64,000 bases of DNA from Rostratula benghalensis (lineage: Eukaryota > Chordata > Aves > Charadriiformes > Rostratulidae), in the NCBI GenBank assembly GCA_013399305.1, contig VXAI01000049.1:3613450-3677449 (forward strand), in the 5' to 3' direction. Position 1 is the first letter of the stretch. Each line of letters starts with the position of its first letter. Shown one piece after another: positions 50,301 to 60,321 of the stretch. The notes under the pieces are model-generated. The model did not search any database. It saw nothing but the letters and a program-made list of their open reading frames with translations, and had not been told where the DNA came from. Both the position numbers and the translations under genes were made by a program.

Positions 50301-51463
50301 ATGTAAGCCTCTGCTGTCACTTTAATACATGCTGTAGATGATTTTTTTTTACTCTTTTTTTTTTTTTTCCTCTTCACCCCATCTTTATGATTTTTTTCCT
50401 TCCTTTGGGTCAGAGGAGGGATGATAACTGAACAGCCATAACAGATTCTTTGTGTCAAATGTGAATTTTTCTCTTGTTTTCTGACGTTTCTCTTTCACAA
50501 CTGGGAGAGTGTGCGTGGGCTTGAAGCCAAAGAGAATAAACTCTCATTTCCCCCTTGAGAATAGAAGTGGCATCCTCAGCTCAAGGTCATTTGAAGTTCT
50601 GGTTCTCCAGCATTTGTGTTCCTGTTCTCTGGCGCTTCTGAGACACTTGATAGCTAGGAAACATTTTAAAGGTATCTACAAGTTCATTTCAGTTCAGCTC
50701 TTAATTGAACGGAGGCAGTTGCCTACACTCTCCAGATCACAGTGCTCATTTTTTTGTTTCCTGGTAGAAACAAGCAGAAACCCACAGGAGGCCAATTACC
50801 ATCAGAAACTTTAATCAAGTGACATCCAGAGTGTGATGGAGTCTTGTGACTCTTTGTTTTGTTTTCCCAGTGACAGCACAGGGTGACTGACCGTAGCTCT
50901 GCAAGCTACAGAAGTCCTGCAAGGATCACTGCTATTTGTTGCTCATACAACACTTCTTCAGGTGTAATTTGGGGAGTATTGAAGATGAAGCAAAGTGCCT
51001 TGAATTACGTAGGTGCAAAATGTCATTATGAGAAATAGCAGCTCCTCACGAAGAGCCTATTAAACTCACTTTTTCTTTCATTTGTTACAATAACTGTACT
51101 TTCTTGTGATGTTTAAGGATGGGCACGCTGTGATCTGCAATATGCAGTTAGGCAATTTAGGATTTTTTGTTTTGTTTTGTTAGTGTTAAAAGGTTTGAGA
51201 CTGTCAATAGAGCTTAATGCTCTCTTCAGGCTGCTCAAACAAGATGCAAACATTGGGCAGTAAATCAATGTTCTGAACAGAAATTGCTTTCTATTGCAAT
51301 TCAAAACAAAAGTTAAAAAGGAAAAAAAGACTTATTTTTTTTTACCAGAATTTGAGCATATTATCATCCTGAAGACAAAACAATCAATTAAATCAACTGG
51401 AGCCATTTTTTCTTTTTGTGTGTTCACCAGAAGTTTAACAGGGAAGAGAGGGAAGAAGGAAAT

Positions 51464-51526
51464 TAAAAAAAAAAAAACAACAACAAAAAACCAAACCCAA
51501 AAACCCACAAAACACACAAAACCAAA
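51464..51526. repeat. A/C-rich low-complexity stretch
   Basis: A run of A followed by CAACAACAAA and repeated AAACCC/ACACA blocks. It is compositionally the complement of the T/G-rich stretch in C16orf87 intron 3. Simple-sequence DNA. Confidence 0.75.
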
Positions 51527-52716
51527 GCTGACTTTAATACCTTCATGACAGATGTTTAAAACTTCTAAGTATGGGCCAAATACTGTTTCCTCCTTCTCTA
51601 TCCTTCATTCCACCTGTGATTTTGCAGCTGCTTATGGATGGACAGTACGTTACAAGTCAAACAGCAGTATCTAAGTAGGAGGCAGCTTTGGCTGTATCTT
51701 CCCTATACATACCTCAGACAACACTAGCAATTATTTGCTGCATAGAGCAAGAATTCTCCATAGTACATTATCTCACACATCTCAGTGCAACATGTGAGTA
51801 GGTGTTGGGTGGTGAAATGTATTCCATAGAGCTGGAATACACAGAGCATGAGGCTGAACTGGGAGGGGAAAGAGATGATTTTTGCCCCGTGAGCTGCAGT
51901 CAGGCAAGTCTGCTTGTGTCAAGTCATAAATTCAGATATCTCCTTTCTGTATTTTTTTTTTTTTAATTATTTTGGTTTTGTTTTACACAGGAATAACCAC
52001 TAGAGCCCATTGTATGTGAGGGGGGATTAAATAATCAGAGTTACATGGTAACATTAATGCTTTTGGCTCTCAATTGTTCAATAATTAAGGTTCAAGATTT
52101 GGAAAGATTCCCATTTGCCTGCAGACAAGTGCAGAGGCCGGGGCACTTCTGTTGTACTTGCATTGTTTCACGGCCGCGCGTGCTGTGCCTGTACCAGCAC
52201 ACCGCTGGTGGAGACTGAAGTTCTAAGCACACAACTGTGAATGACTTTCTGTGGCTATGTTTCCTTATTGAAATACTTGCTGCAAGTTGTCCAACTTTAA
52301 ATAGAACAATCCAATAACTCTATCTTTTGCGTTTTGTCCCTAAGAGGACAACATTCAGCTGGTACTCCTGATTTAGTAAAGACGTTGACTGTTTTCATTG
52401 TTATCCAGCATGTTTGTAGGCTTGAAAGAATTAATTACTTAAAGGCATTTGGCTGAAAACTCAGATTCTTTAAATGCAGTAGCAGAGTTCTGAAGCTTTT
52501 ATTGCCTACATCCTACATTTTCAACATAGAGGTGTGTATTTCACTCCATTGCGTGCTTGATTATTGAAATAACATCATGGAGTATCATCAAATTTATGCC
52601 ATGCTGTCCCAGACCACTGTGAAAATACAAGTGACTTTAATTTATTTTTTTTTAATTGGGTGAAGTGACACTGCATGAAATGCTGTCTCCCATCAGCTTT
52701 CACAGGCCAAGTTTTC

Positions 52717-52748
52717 TTCTAGAGTTCTAGGATTCTAGAATTCTACCA
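52717..52748. repeat. Degenerate octamer repeat (TTCTAGNN)4
   Basis: Four 8-bp units: TTCTAGAG, TTCTAGGA, TTCTAGAA, TTCTACCA. CR1 elements end in an 8-bp ATTCTATG-type repeat, so this could be a worn CR1 tail, but the sequence beside it is not recognisably CR1. Confidence 0.6.
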
Positions 52749-53441
52749 ATTCCTTGGTGTTCAAACCATCTCTTGAAGTAGATGAACAGTCCAAGTATTA
52801 AATCTTTTGGTATCTTTTGTAAAGCCAGTTATTGGCCTCTAAATGTCACAGAACCGTAAGGCCTGGCTATAATGATTTGCTGGCATTGGTAGATAAACCA
52901 GTTTGGGGTTTTTTTATTGTAAAGGTAAAAACCCCTTATCTTGCAGAAGTGGAAAGGACTTAACATCTTGTCAAGAGGGTAATTTTAATGCCACTACTAC
53001 TCTGCAGTATGTAGAGGGAGGATTTTAATTTCTAGAATATCCTCTCTCATACAGCAAACTTACTTTAAGAATTCCACTTTCTTTCCCGTGTGCCCCTTCC
53101 AAAAAAATAAGGAAGGGTCTGGAGGCAACGGGATGCTCAACATCCCAAAGGCCATGGCTTTGATGTGGGTCTGTTGTTCTCTTGCACCAAGGCTCCTGTG
53201 GCAGCAACATTTCCCCACTGCTTTCTCCCCCTGCTCTACATACAAACAGCAGTGAGATGGGCCTTGGAGACCTAGACACAGTCATTTGACACGATGTCCT
53301 GTCTAGCATGGGACAAATTGCTTCATCTCCTGATGCCACAGTTCCTCTTCTGTGGCAAAGCGCTGACTTTCAATCTGTGCTAATTGCAATTAATTAATGT
53401 TTCTAAAGCATTCAGAACTGTGGCAGTGGGGGCTGTGCAAG

Positions 53442-53448
53442 TATAAAG
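53442..53448 (+). promoter_or_regulatory. MYLK3: TATA-like box upstream of MYLK3
   Basis: TATAAAG, about 845 bp upstream of the MYLK3 ATG. A transcription start about 30 bp downstream (near 53475) followed by the strong unpaired donor at 53702 would create a short non-coding first exon. This is a plausible but unproven model. TATA-like words are common in AT-rich DNA. Confidence 0.25.
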
Positions 53449-53474
53449 TGACCACTGTTCTCTTCTCTAGTGGC

Positions 53475-53701
53475 TCGCTGTAATTTTTGTAGTAGACATG
53501 CTGTGATTCAGAAGCAAAAGCAAGTCAGTAACAAATCCTTCAAGTAAGATTTATGATGTAGTATTTTTGCTGCTCATAGTTGGATTTATTCTGTTGTGTC
53601 TTCATGTAGATTTTTTTTTTTTTAAACTTGGTTCAATTTGATACCCTGGGAGAAAGATTTAATTTTAGAAGTTTCAGTTGACAAAGACATGCTGGTGCTA
53701 G
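53475..53701 (+). other. MYLK3: Candidate MYLK3 5' untranslated exon
   Basis: A near-perfect donor (CTAG then GTAAGTATT at 53702) has no coding exon assigned to it, and an acceptor-like CTGTCTGGACAG ends at 54288, two bases before the MYLK3 ATG. Joining them gives a non-coding leader exon starting near the TATA-like box. The left boundary is a guess from that box. The alternative is a continuous leader reaching the ATG without splicing. Confidence 0.25.
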
Positions 53702-53731
53702 GTAAGTATTTCAGATCCTTGTCATTGTACT

Positions 53732-53750
53732 CTATTTTTAAATTCAAGTG
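53732..53750 (+). promoter_or_regulatory. MYLK3: Adjacent MEF2 and NKX2-5 sites
   Basis: CTATTTTTAA (53732-53741) fits the MEF2 consensus YTAWWWWTAR exactly. TCAAGTG (53744-53750) fits the NKX2-5 element TYAAGTG exactly. They are two bases apart, about 540 bp upstream of the MYLK3 ATG. MYLK3 is cardiac-restricted and has been linked to NKX2-5 regulation, so the pair is in the right place. Function is inferred. Confidence 0.4.
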
Positions 53751-54031
53751 TCAGCCAACTGAAAGAGCACAGCCTGGGTCTATGCCGGGTGCTCCATGTC
53801 TGTGCAACAAAGCTGAATTCTTCCAAACCTTAGCACAAGACCACCAAATTGACTTCTATATTTTGTCTATTTAATGAAGAGAAATGCCCTAGCAAGTTCT
53901 TTTCATTATCACAGAACTAAAACTGGTCTGAAAACCCATCATTCTCCCTCCAGAGGTCTGCTTGGGCATTGGCAATTGCTAAGATGCTTGCCTATCAACA
54001 GCCACTCGAGAAAGAATTTTAAATGGTTTCG

Positions 54032-54039
54032 TGACGTCA
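54032..54039 (+). promoter_or_regulatory. MYLK3: Palindromic cAMP response element
   Basis: Perfect TGACGTCA 251 bp upstream of the MYLK3 ATG. It is a rare CpG-containing octamer in AT-rich DNA, hence more informative than most short motifs. It is bound by CREB/ATF1 dimers in general. Confidence 0.4.
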
Positions 54040-54106
54040 AGGAGGCCCAAGAAAATACAGTCTGGTGCCAAATTACCTCCGTTGTTGAAAGCACGCAGTA
54101 AGAAAT

Positions 54107-54112
54107 AGATAA
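54107..54112 (+). promoter_or_regulatory. MYLK3: GATA site
   Basis: AGATAA (WGATAR) 178 bp upstream of the MYLK3 ATG, near the CRE. It is short and of little weight alone. Confidence 0.2.
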
Positions 54113-54289
54113 CACAGAAATAAATCTTTTGTGCAGTAGCTATCTCATGATATGCTCTAGCGACTCCAATAAGTGAGGTTGTCTGGTGTAGGAATAGCTA
54201 AAGAAGATGAACTTGCAGAGCCTCATTTTCTAATTTATGATTAACAAAAAGCCAGCCTAATCCATCTGACATCCTGCTGTCTGGACAGA

Positions 54290-54802
54290 ATGTCTGTGGG
54301 TAGCTTGGATCTCGCAGAGGGAAATGCCCTGAGCAAGTTACAGCTTTCAAAAGTGAACAATTTAAGTATGATGGACAAAAAACTGTATCTCTTGAATGAA
54401 AAGATGGACAAACTATTGCATTTCCAAGAAGATCTGACAGGCAAACTGCAGCGAGTTAACAAAGGCATTGATGATGTAGAAAAAGGCATTAACAAGCTAA
54501 CAGGATCCCGAGCAGCTCCTGAGGAGACAGATGCAATGAAAAAAGGCCTAAAGGTGTCGGACAGTACTCACCAGACTGATATCCAGAGCATATGCTCAGA
54601 AGTGTTGAAATTCATGAAAGCTGCCCAGCTAGATGCCTCGGAGCATAAGGAGAGCCTGGCAAAGATAGAGAAAAGGGTTGATACACTGGATAAAGTCATT
54701 ACATTTGTGGGAGAAGTATTAAAAAATTCTAAAGTAGTGGATTTTATTCTGAAAGGCCTTGTGCCCTGGAAGAAGGGGAGTCTGCTGGAAATCCTTGTTG
54801 AG
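54290..54802 (+). CDS. MYLK3: Myosin light-chain kinase 3, coding exon 1 (residues 1-171)
   Basis: Starts at ATG 54290 (A at -3). Residues around 27-60 include MMDKKLYLLNEKMDKLLHFQ followed by EDLTGKLQRV, matching the mammalian MYLK3 N-terminus in position and pattern, and form a likely coiled coil. Further on, KVITFVGEVLKNSKVVDFIL followed by KGLVPWKKGS matches the conserved VPWRRGS-type block. The exon ends on Glu171 at 54802, and the donor is GAG|GTTGGT. That donor has T instead of A or G at +3 and is weak. Reading on gives 13 more codons and a stop. The phase-0 junction with the next exon agrees with the mammalian alignment. Confidence 0.92.
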
Positions 54803-57800
54803 GTTGGTTTTGTTGTACTGTTCTTCATATTTGTCTCTATGTAGCAGGGCTTTAGGCTCTGCTGATTACTTGCATAAGGTGTAATTTGGGTAATATTGCT
54901 GTTACAGGTTACTGCTGGGAGGTTTGACTTACAAGCTTCCAAGGGCAGAGACCAAGGCTCAAAACTTGCCTTTGCAGTCTTAACGTCCCAGGTTCCCAAA
55001 GTGTGGCGGGCAATCCTGTAATGAGTATGAGTAGATTACTGCTGTAAAGGAAAATTCAGTGCTTGGAGATCAGCAATGTCATTCAAATTAGTAATTGAAT
55101 TAAGGCCCTAGTGAAAAGTGTAAGTAAGGTACTGAAAGCAATTTTTGTTGGAAGAGACTTCTAGTTTCTTGAGTGATGGCGAATTCTAAACGTAATGCCA
55201 GTTGTGAAAACCTGTGCTGACTTATGGTCATGTTACTGAGTAGACTGGCTATGTCTGTAGATACCTAAGTTGTCTTTAGCTATATCTTTATGATGAGCCT
55301 GTGACTTAATGAGCTCTTATCAACGTTGTTCACTCCTCAAAACAAATAATTCTTGTGTCTCCAAGCTCCTAGGTATCAGTTCCTACACTTAATTATTGAG
55401 GACAATGAGGGAGGAATAGGTGTGACCTGTACATAGTTGATACAGTGTTTCAGATTTGATTACCCTTAGTTTTAAGGTTACAGGTATCAGGAATTAGTTT
55501 TAACTAATGGGAGTTATTAGTTTTTCACTATGGCTTGTATCCCACAGTGGAGAAGTGAGGGAGAAAGAAGTGAAAACAGGTTTGTTCCAAGAATCTCCAG
55601 GTATGTGGAAATGTGATAACAGTAAGGAGAGTTTAGCTCAAATACTAATGTCCATTTGTATCTTAATCCAAATATTTTTCACAAAAACTGTAAAATGTTT
55701 TGGTGGAAGGTGCACCTAAACTTTAACAAGAACAGGTCTATGCTAGATGCTAGCATACCTTTTCAGGCTTTTTCCTGGTCTCCCTTTATAAGTGCCAGAG
55801 ACTGCTGAGAGAGCTAGACTGTTAGGAGACAGAAGAATGTGTAAAGCATTTCCATTAGAGCTGAGAACAATAAATAGTACATCAGGTATTAGACTTAATT
55901 CTGGATAGAGATGAAGGTCCGCAGTGACAGGATGAGGGGCAATGGCTTTAAGCTGGAGAACAGCAGATTTAGATGGGGTATTAGAAATAAGTTCTTTACT
56001 CTGGGGGTGGTGGAACACTGGAACAGGTTGCCCAGGGAGGTGGTCGAGGCCCCTTCCCTAGAGATATTCCAGGGGAGGCTTGATGAGGCCCTGGGCAACC
56101 TTTCAGATGGGGGTGTCCCTGCTGACTGAGGGGAGGTTGGACCAGATGACCTTGGAAGGTCCCTTCCCGCCTGGACTATTCTGTGATTTTATGAAGCTTG
56201 TACTTGCTTGAGTTCCAATTTCAGTTTTACATCTTTTTGGAGAAATGGAAAAGTTTGTTGGGTTTAGGTTAAAGCTGTGTTGTTACGCGTTACTGCCTGT
56301 GGTCACTGCAGAATGCCTGGAGGCAGATACAGTCCCTGAGGGGGGTTTACACCTGGACCTGAACTGGCAGTGCACAGTGTGTTGGTGGCCAGGTGAAGAG
56401 AGTATAAGGATGATTAACTAATTTTGTTTCCAGGTTGTCAGTTTCAAAGTGAAAAGAGCAGTAAGGCGGGAGGTAAATAAAGGGAGGTGATGTGAGGGAT
56501 ACAGGAGGAATGTTTCACATGGACTTCTGGCATACTGCTGGGATTAGTTCTCAGCTAGCCACTATGCACTGCCTCCTCATCGGTGTTTGCAGAAGAAGAG
56601 GCTCAAGGAGGTCAGAACTTCATCCAAGTTTTATGGATAGGTGGATCGAGATGAGTGACCTGATGGAGTAGACTGGAGCAGAGGTCTCTGTCCCAGGCTC
56701 TAACCACTGCCTCAGTGGTAGAACTTGCAACATGTATCAGGCAAGTGGAGAGTTCTATGACTAATGTCAGTTTGGCAACACAGCCATCACTGTTCTCCTT
56801 TTTTGTTTCTGGTCATGAACAGTTTTTGAAATAGGAGTGTAAGATCAGTTGTAAGACCTTAAGATATGTCTGTACTTTGCTCCCAGGCTGTTCAGTGCTA
56901 TTTGAACTAGGCTTGAATCAGTGGGGTAGTGTCTGTGTGTGACTGAGCTGGGGGTCATGTGGAGCCAAAGCAAGGTGAATTTGAAAACAAATCAGCTTGT
57001 GCTTAGCTATGTGCTAACTCTGGTCTAGTTTTTGCAGCCTGTTTTGTGATGGTGGCATAGATGTGTCCAAAGAGCTCCACAGCTGCCAGGGGGGTTGCTC
57101 ACAAAAGGAATTTGCTCCTGCTTGTTTCTGTTTTCCAGCCTTTGCTGTTTTGTAAGTGCTCGCTGCTTATCGCGGGGTTGGATTAGTGCAAGGTTACCCA
57201 GTGTGGGGATGGGAGTGGGTCATGTTTTCATTGCTGGGTGAAGCTGTTCAATGGCACGAGAGCATTCCAGGGATACCATGGGAATACTGATGGAAGCAGT
57301 TTTGCGGGGTTGCAGTCAAATCAGTACAAGACTATGAATTGAGCTTCATAGGATCCAAACCTCTGACTTGTTATTTAGGAAACAGACAAAAAACCACCAG
57401 CATTAAACTGTCACTTATCCAAGGCTTTCTTTGCACATAGGATTTTGCAAGAATAATGTTCCCCCTGGTCATTGTTGCAGGTTTGCTTAGAGCTGTAATA
57501 AAAATGGTAATGATTTTTTTTTTTTTACTATTTTTACTCTTTGGGTGTTTTATTTTTTGGGAAGGGGGAGGTGGGGGGGCTTTGTTGTGGAATCTATATG
57601 GTTGGAGCATGAAATCTTTAACTGCCTTTACTAACAAAAGAAGTGGCTGATTTGCACCAATCTTGTAGTCAGAGTTATTTGAAAAAATATTTTACAGTTG
57701 CTTAATTGCCTGTAAAATAAAGATAGGAGGATGCTCATCACTAGATTTTTAGCTATTTATCAACCGAAAAATAAGTTATGTCTTTTCCTATCTTTGTGTA

Positions 57801-58472
57801 ATGCTTTTTGCTAATTACTAGTTACTTAGTTTTCATTTTGCTTCAAATGTTTTGCTGTGTGGAGTGTTTAGTGGTGCTTTTACAAAATATCCCTCCTCTG
57901 TCCTTTCTTAATTGGAGGAAGAAATTTGCTTAAAATTAGGAATCTGCTTCTAAAAGACAGTAAGTCTGTTTTTAACCATGCCTAAGGTGACATGTGTGAT
58001 GTCAAGCACATACAAAAGAATTACCATAAAGCTAGAGGCACTTCATAGCTGAAATCATGAATCATTAGATGCCATATCTTCAGAGACATTGCTTATCTTT
58101 CAGTCACCGGCCAAAAACCAACAAATACTTATTTTTGTTCAGATACGTTTCTTTTTGTAATTTCTCTGATGTCACACATGTCATGTCTTTTAATCAGTAA
58201 GAGTAAAGATGACAGAAGGCAAAATCATTGACAGTCAAAATTTTGGGAAGTGGTGAGCTACTGCATTATTCAGTGTCACCTTATTTTAGTGGTATGCTTG
58301 CCTGCAATAGCAGGGAGAGATTGGAAGAAGGGAGTAAACACAGCAGTAACTTAAAATTCAGAAGATCAGAGGTCTGTTTACAGACTCAATACCTACATAG
58401 TTAGAGTAACCTAGTAGGAAATAAACACTCTTGGCCATTGCTGTTATTTTTGTGTTCCCCTGTCATTTTTAG
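54803..58472 (+). other. MYLK3: MYLK3 intron 1
   Basis: Bounded by GTTGGT and the acceptor CATTTTTAG. It contains a short sense-oriented CR1 fragment (55918-56194). Apart from that it is AT-rich with a T run near 57510 and an adjoining G-rich stretch (about 57560-57580). No other exon is visible. Confidence 0.8.
55918..56194 (+). mobile_element. CR1-type LINE, 5'-truncated 3' end
   Basis: Plus-strand CR1 3' end. The translation includes RGNGFKLENSRFRWGIRNKF and VVEHWNRLPREVVEAPSLEI, the conserved ORF2 C-terminus. It is followed by a short 3' UTR with CCTTGGAAGGTCCCTTCC and a terminal ATTCTGTGATTTTATGA tail. About 277 bp survive. It lies sense to MYLK3 in intron 1. Confidence 0.92.
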
Positions 58473-58563
58473 GCCAAAGATAAGCCTGAGGAGAGTGGTG
58501 CAAAACCTAAGCATGTGCTTAGTAACAGAGGAACCCAGACTGAGAGCAAGAAGCCTCTGGAAG
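58473..58563 (+). CDS. MYLK3: MYLK3 coding exon 2 (residues 172-201 plus one base)
   Basis: After CATTTTTAG the exon encodes AKDKPEESGAKPKHVLSNRG then TQTESKKPLE and ends at donor GTATGT (58564) with one base of a split codon. The GAKPKHVLSNRG segment corresponds to the mammalian GGKPKHVLSTSG, which anchors both frame and identity. The GTQTE motif resembles dynein light-chain (LC8) binding peptides of the TQT type. That functional reading is inference. Confidence 0.9.
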
Positions 58564-59882
58564 GTATGTATCACTCCAGGCATGCTGCAAGCTTTGACTC
58601 TAGAATGTGCAGCAGACAAACTGAAAATTGATAGCCTGCTATTTCCCACTACCTGAATTACTCAAATGTAACTGAGTAACTTTGCCCACCAGTACTGGGA
58701 AAATAGCTGTTCTTGCTTTCTCCACAAGATGATCTGCCCCCTGGATCAAACCCCACAAAATGCTAGAAGATCAATAAACTAAAAGCAGCAACTTTGTTTT
58801 GCTGCTCAGGATTTTTTGGTTTTGTTTGGGTTTGTTTTTTTTTTTTCTTTTGGAATTACAGTGAGCTGAATTAAAAGAGCAGTGCTTGTCAAAGATACCA
58901 CAAAGGGAGTGGCAATATCACTTGCAAACCTAATAAATTCCTGTTCCTTAACATATCTGAACCACCCCTCTCTCCTCCCCTTCTTTGACAAAGGAACTTG
59001 TTGACGATGGGAATATCTTTTTTCATGAACAAATTTCATTGCCATGTCAGAGATAGATGCCTATTTAGGATGGGTCTGTCAGGGCATTGCCCTGTTGCAT
59101 CCCTTATTAATGCCTGTGGAGTTGCAACAGAGGTGAGTGTGATGTTGAGCAGGTCCTGTCATGCTGTTGTCTTCACTGCTGTTGTCAGTGGCCTGCCTCT
59201 GGGAGATCCCCTTTCTAGCTTCATTGTTTAGGAAGTGACAAAAATAAGGCAGGCAGGCACTGTTCTGACTCAAAATGGACTATACAGGGTTGTGACCTGA
59301 CCCTGATTGCCAGTTACCTGTGCATGCTGAATCCTGAAGGAAGTGACCCAAGAAATTTCCACATTTAATATTCACAACCGTTGTCATGAGAAGGGTGCTG
59401 AAGAACCCTCTTGCCCTTTGGTAGAAAATGCAAAAGGCACTGTCTCAAGCCCCAGCGTCCCTTGGAGTCCTGCCCAGTGGGTCTCTGCCCCCCTAATCGG
59501 GTAGAGGGAGTATCGGGTCCTGGGTGGGTCCACTGTGCCTGAACTACCTCTTACCTTGGCCTGCAGAGCGATTTTGGATGTGGTAGGCTTGAGCCTTGCC
59601 ACTTATTTGTTTGTTTTATGGAAGGCCAAGTTCTATCTGTAACACTGCTGGAAAGCCATCAGAGCATTATACCATGAGCATTAATAACAGCTGTCTCAAG
59701 GCTGCTGGTGTAAGGATTTAAAACCTTTTGGGTGTGTGTGTGTGTGTGTGTGTGTGTTTTTCTTGCTACCTTTTCAGGTATGGGTAACTGTGTAGGTTAT
59801 TTTCATTGGTGGGTTACTTCATTCCCTCTGATTTGCTGTCATTTTTGTCAAAGATGGCTTACTAATGGCTTATTTTATTCAG
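58564..59882 (+). other. MYLK3: MYLK3 intron 2
   Basis: Bounded by GTATGT and a TTATTCAG acceptor. It contains a T run near 58839, a GC-richer patch at 59380-59600 and a (GT)13 microsatellite 126 bp before exon 3. No further exon is recognised. Confidence 0.85.
59732..59757. repeat. (GT)13 microsatellite
   Basis: Thirteen perfect GT units in MYLK3 intron 2, followed by TTTTT. Its nearness to the exon 3 acceptor (126 bp) means length variation could in principle affect splicing. (GT)n on the sense strand is also a TDP-43/CELF-type UG-rich binding substrate. Confidence 0.9.
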
Positions 59883-60321
59883 AGACAAAAAGTGGGAAAA
59901 AGCTGGAGGAAAACAAAGGAACATGTGAGAAGGTGAATGTTTCTAGTGCTGTAGCCCATAAAGCTGACTCCAAGTCCCAAGTTAAAGAGAGGACAGCACA
60001 GCAACAAGCAGTTGAAGGTGCTGGCAAAACACACAGCTCTAAGAGCTGTCAACAGCAAAAGGATGTTGGTGTCAGGGCTTTGAATCAACACAATGGTCTT
60101 CCCTTCGTAAATCAAGATCACGTAGGCAACCAAAATGTTCCTGCTAAAGCACACGATATGGACAGGGCCCTGCGCCTGGATGAGTGCCACGGGCAGCTTG
60201 TTCACCAGAAACTGAGAGAGAATGAAAACAAACCTCCACCATCGAGTGCGGCGTCCCAGGAAGCTCTGCCCTCCACATCCCAGGCTATATCTGACACGGG
60301 GTGTGAAGTGACACGTACCAG
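59883..60321 (+). CDS. MYLK3: MYLK3 coding exon 3 (residues 202-347, plus two bases)
   Basis: The acceptor TTATTCAG is followed by AG, which completes Glu202, then TKSGKKLEENKGTCEKVNVS and onward to SDTGCEVTRT. The donor is AG|GTAATG at 60322 (phase 2). The product is hydrophilic, rich in Lys, Gln, Ser and Glu, without a folded domain. It corresponds to the divergent, probably disordered region between the N-terminal coiled coil and the kinase of mammalian MYLK3. Clean splice sites and exact phase continuity with both neighbours support it, rather than sequence similarity. Confidence 0.85.

Larger units (their letters stand above)
32391..53440. other. Intergenic interval between C16orf87 and MYLK3
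   Basis: I see no gene in these 21 kb. Open frames on both strands are short, mostly under 120 codons, without family resemblance or convincing exon boundaries. No CR1 copy comparable to the three found elsewhere is recognisable. The DNA is AT-rich with low-complexity islands (A/G-rich near 48787-48815, A/C-rich 51464-51526, an octamer repeat 52717-52748) and a tiny CpG patch near 52137-52205. In human, C16orf87 and MYLK3 are likewise direct neighbours as far as I recall. Confidence 0.65.
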
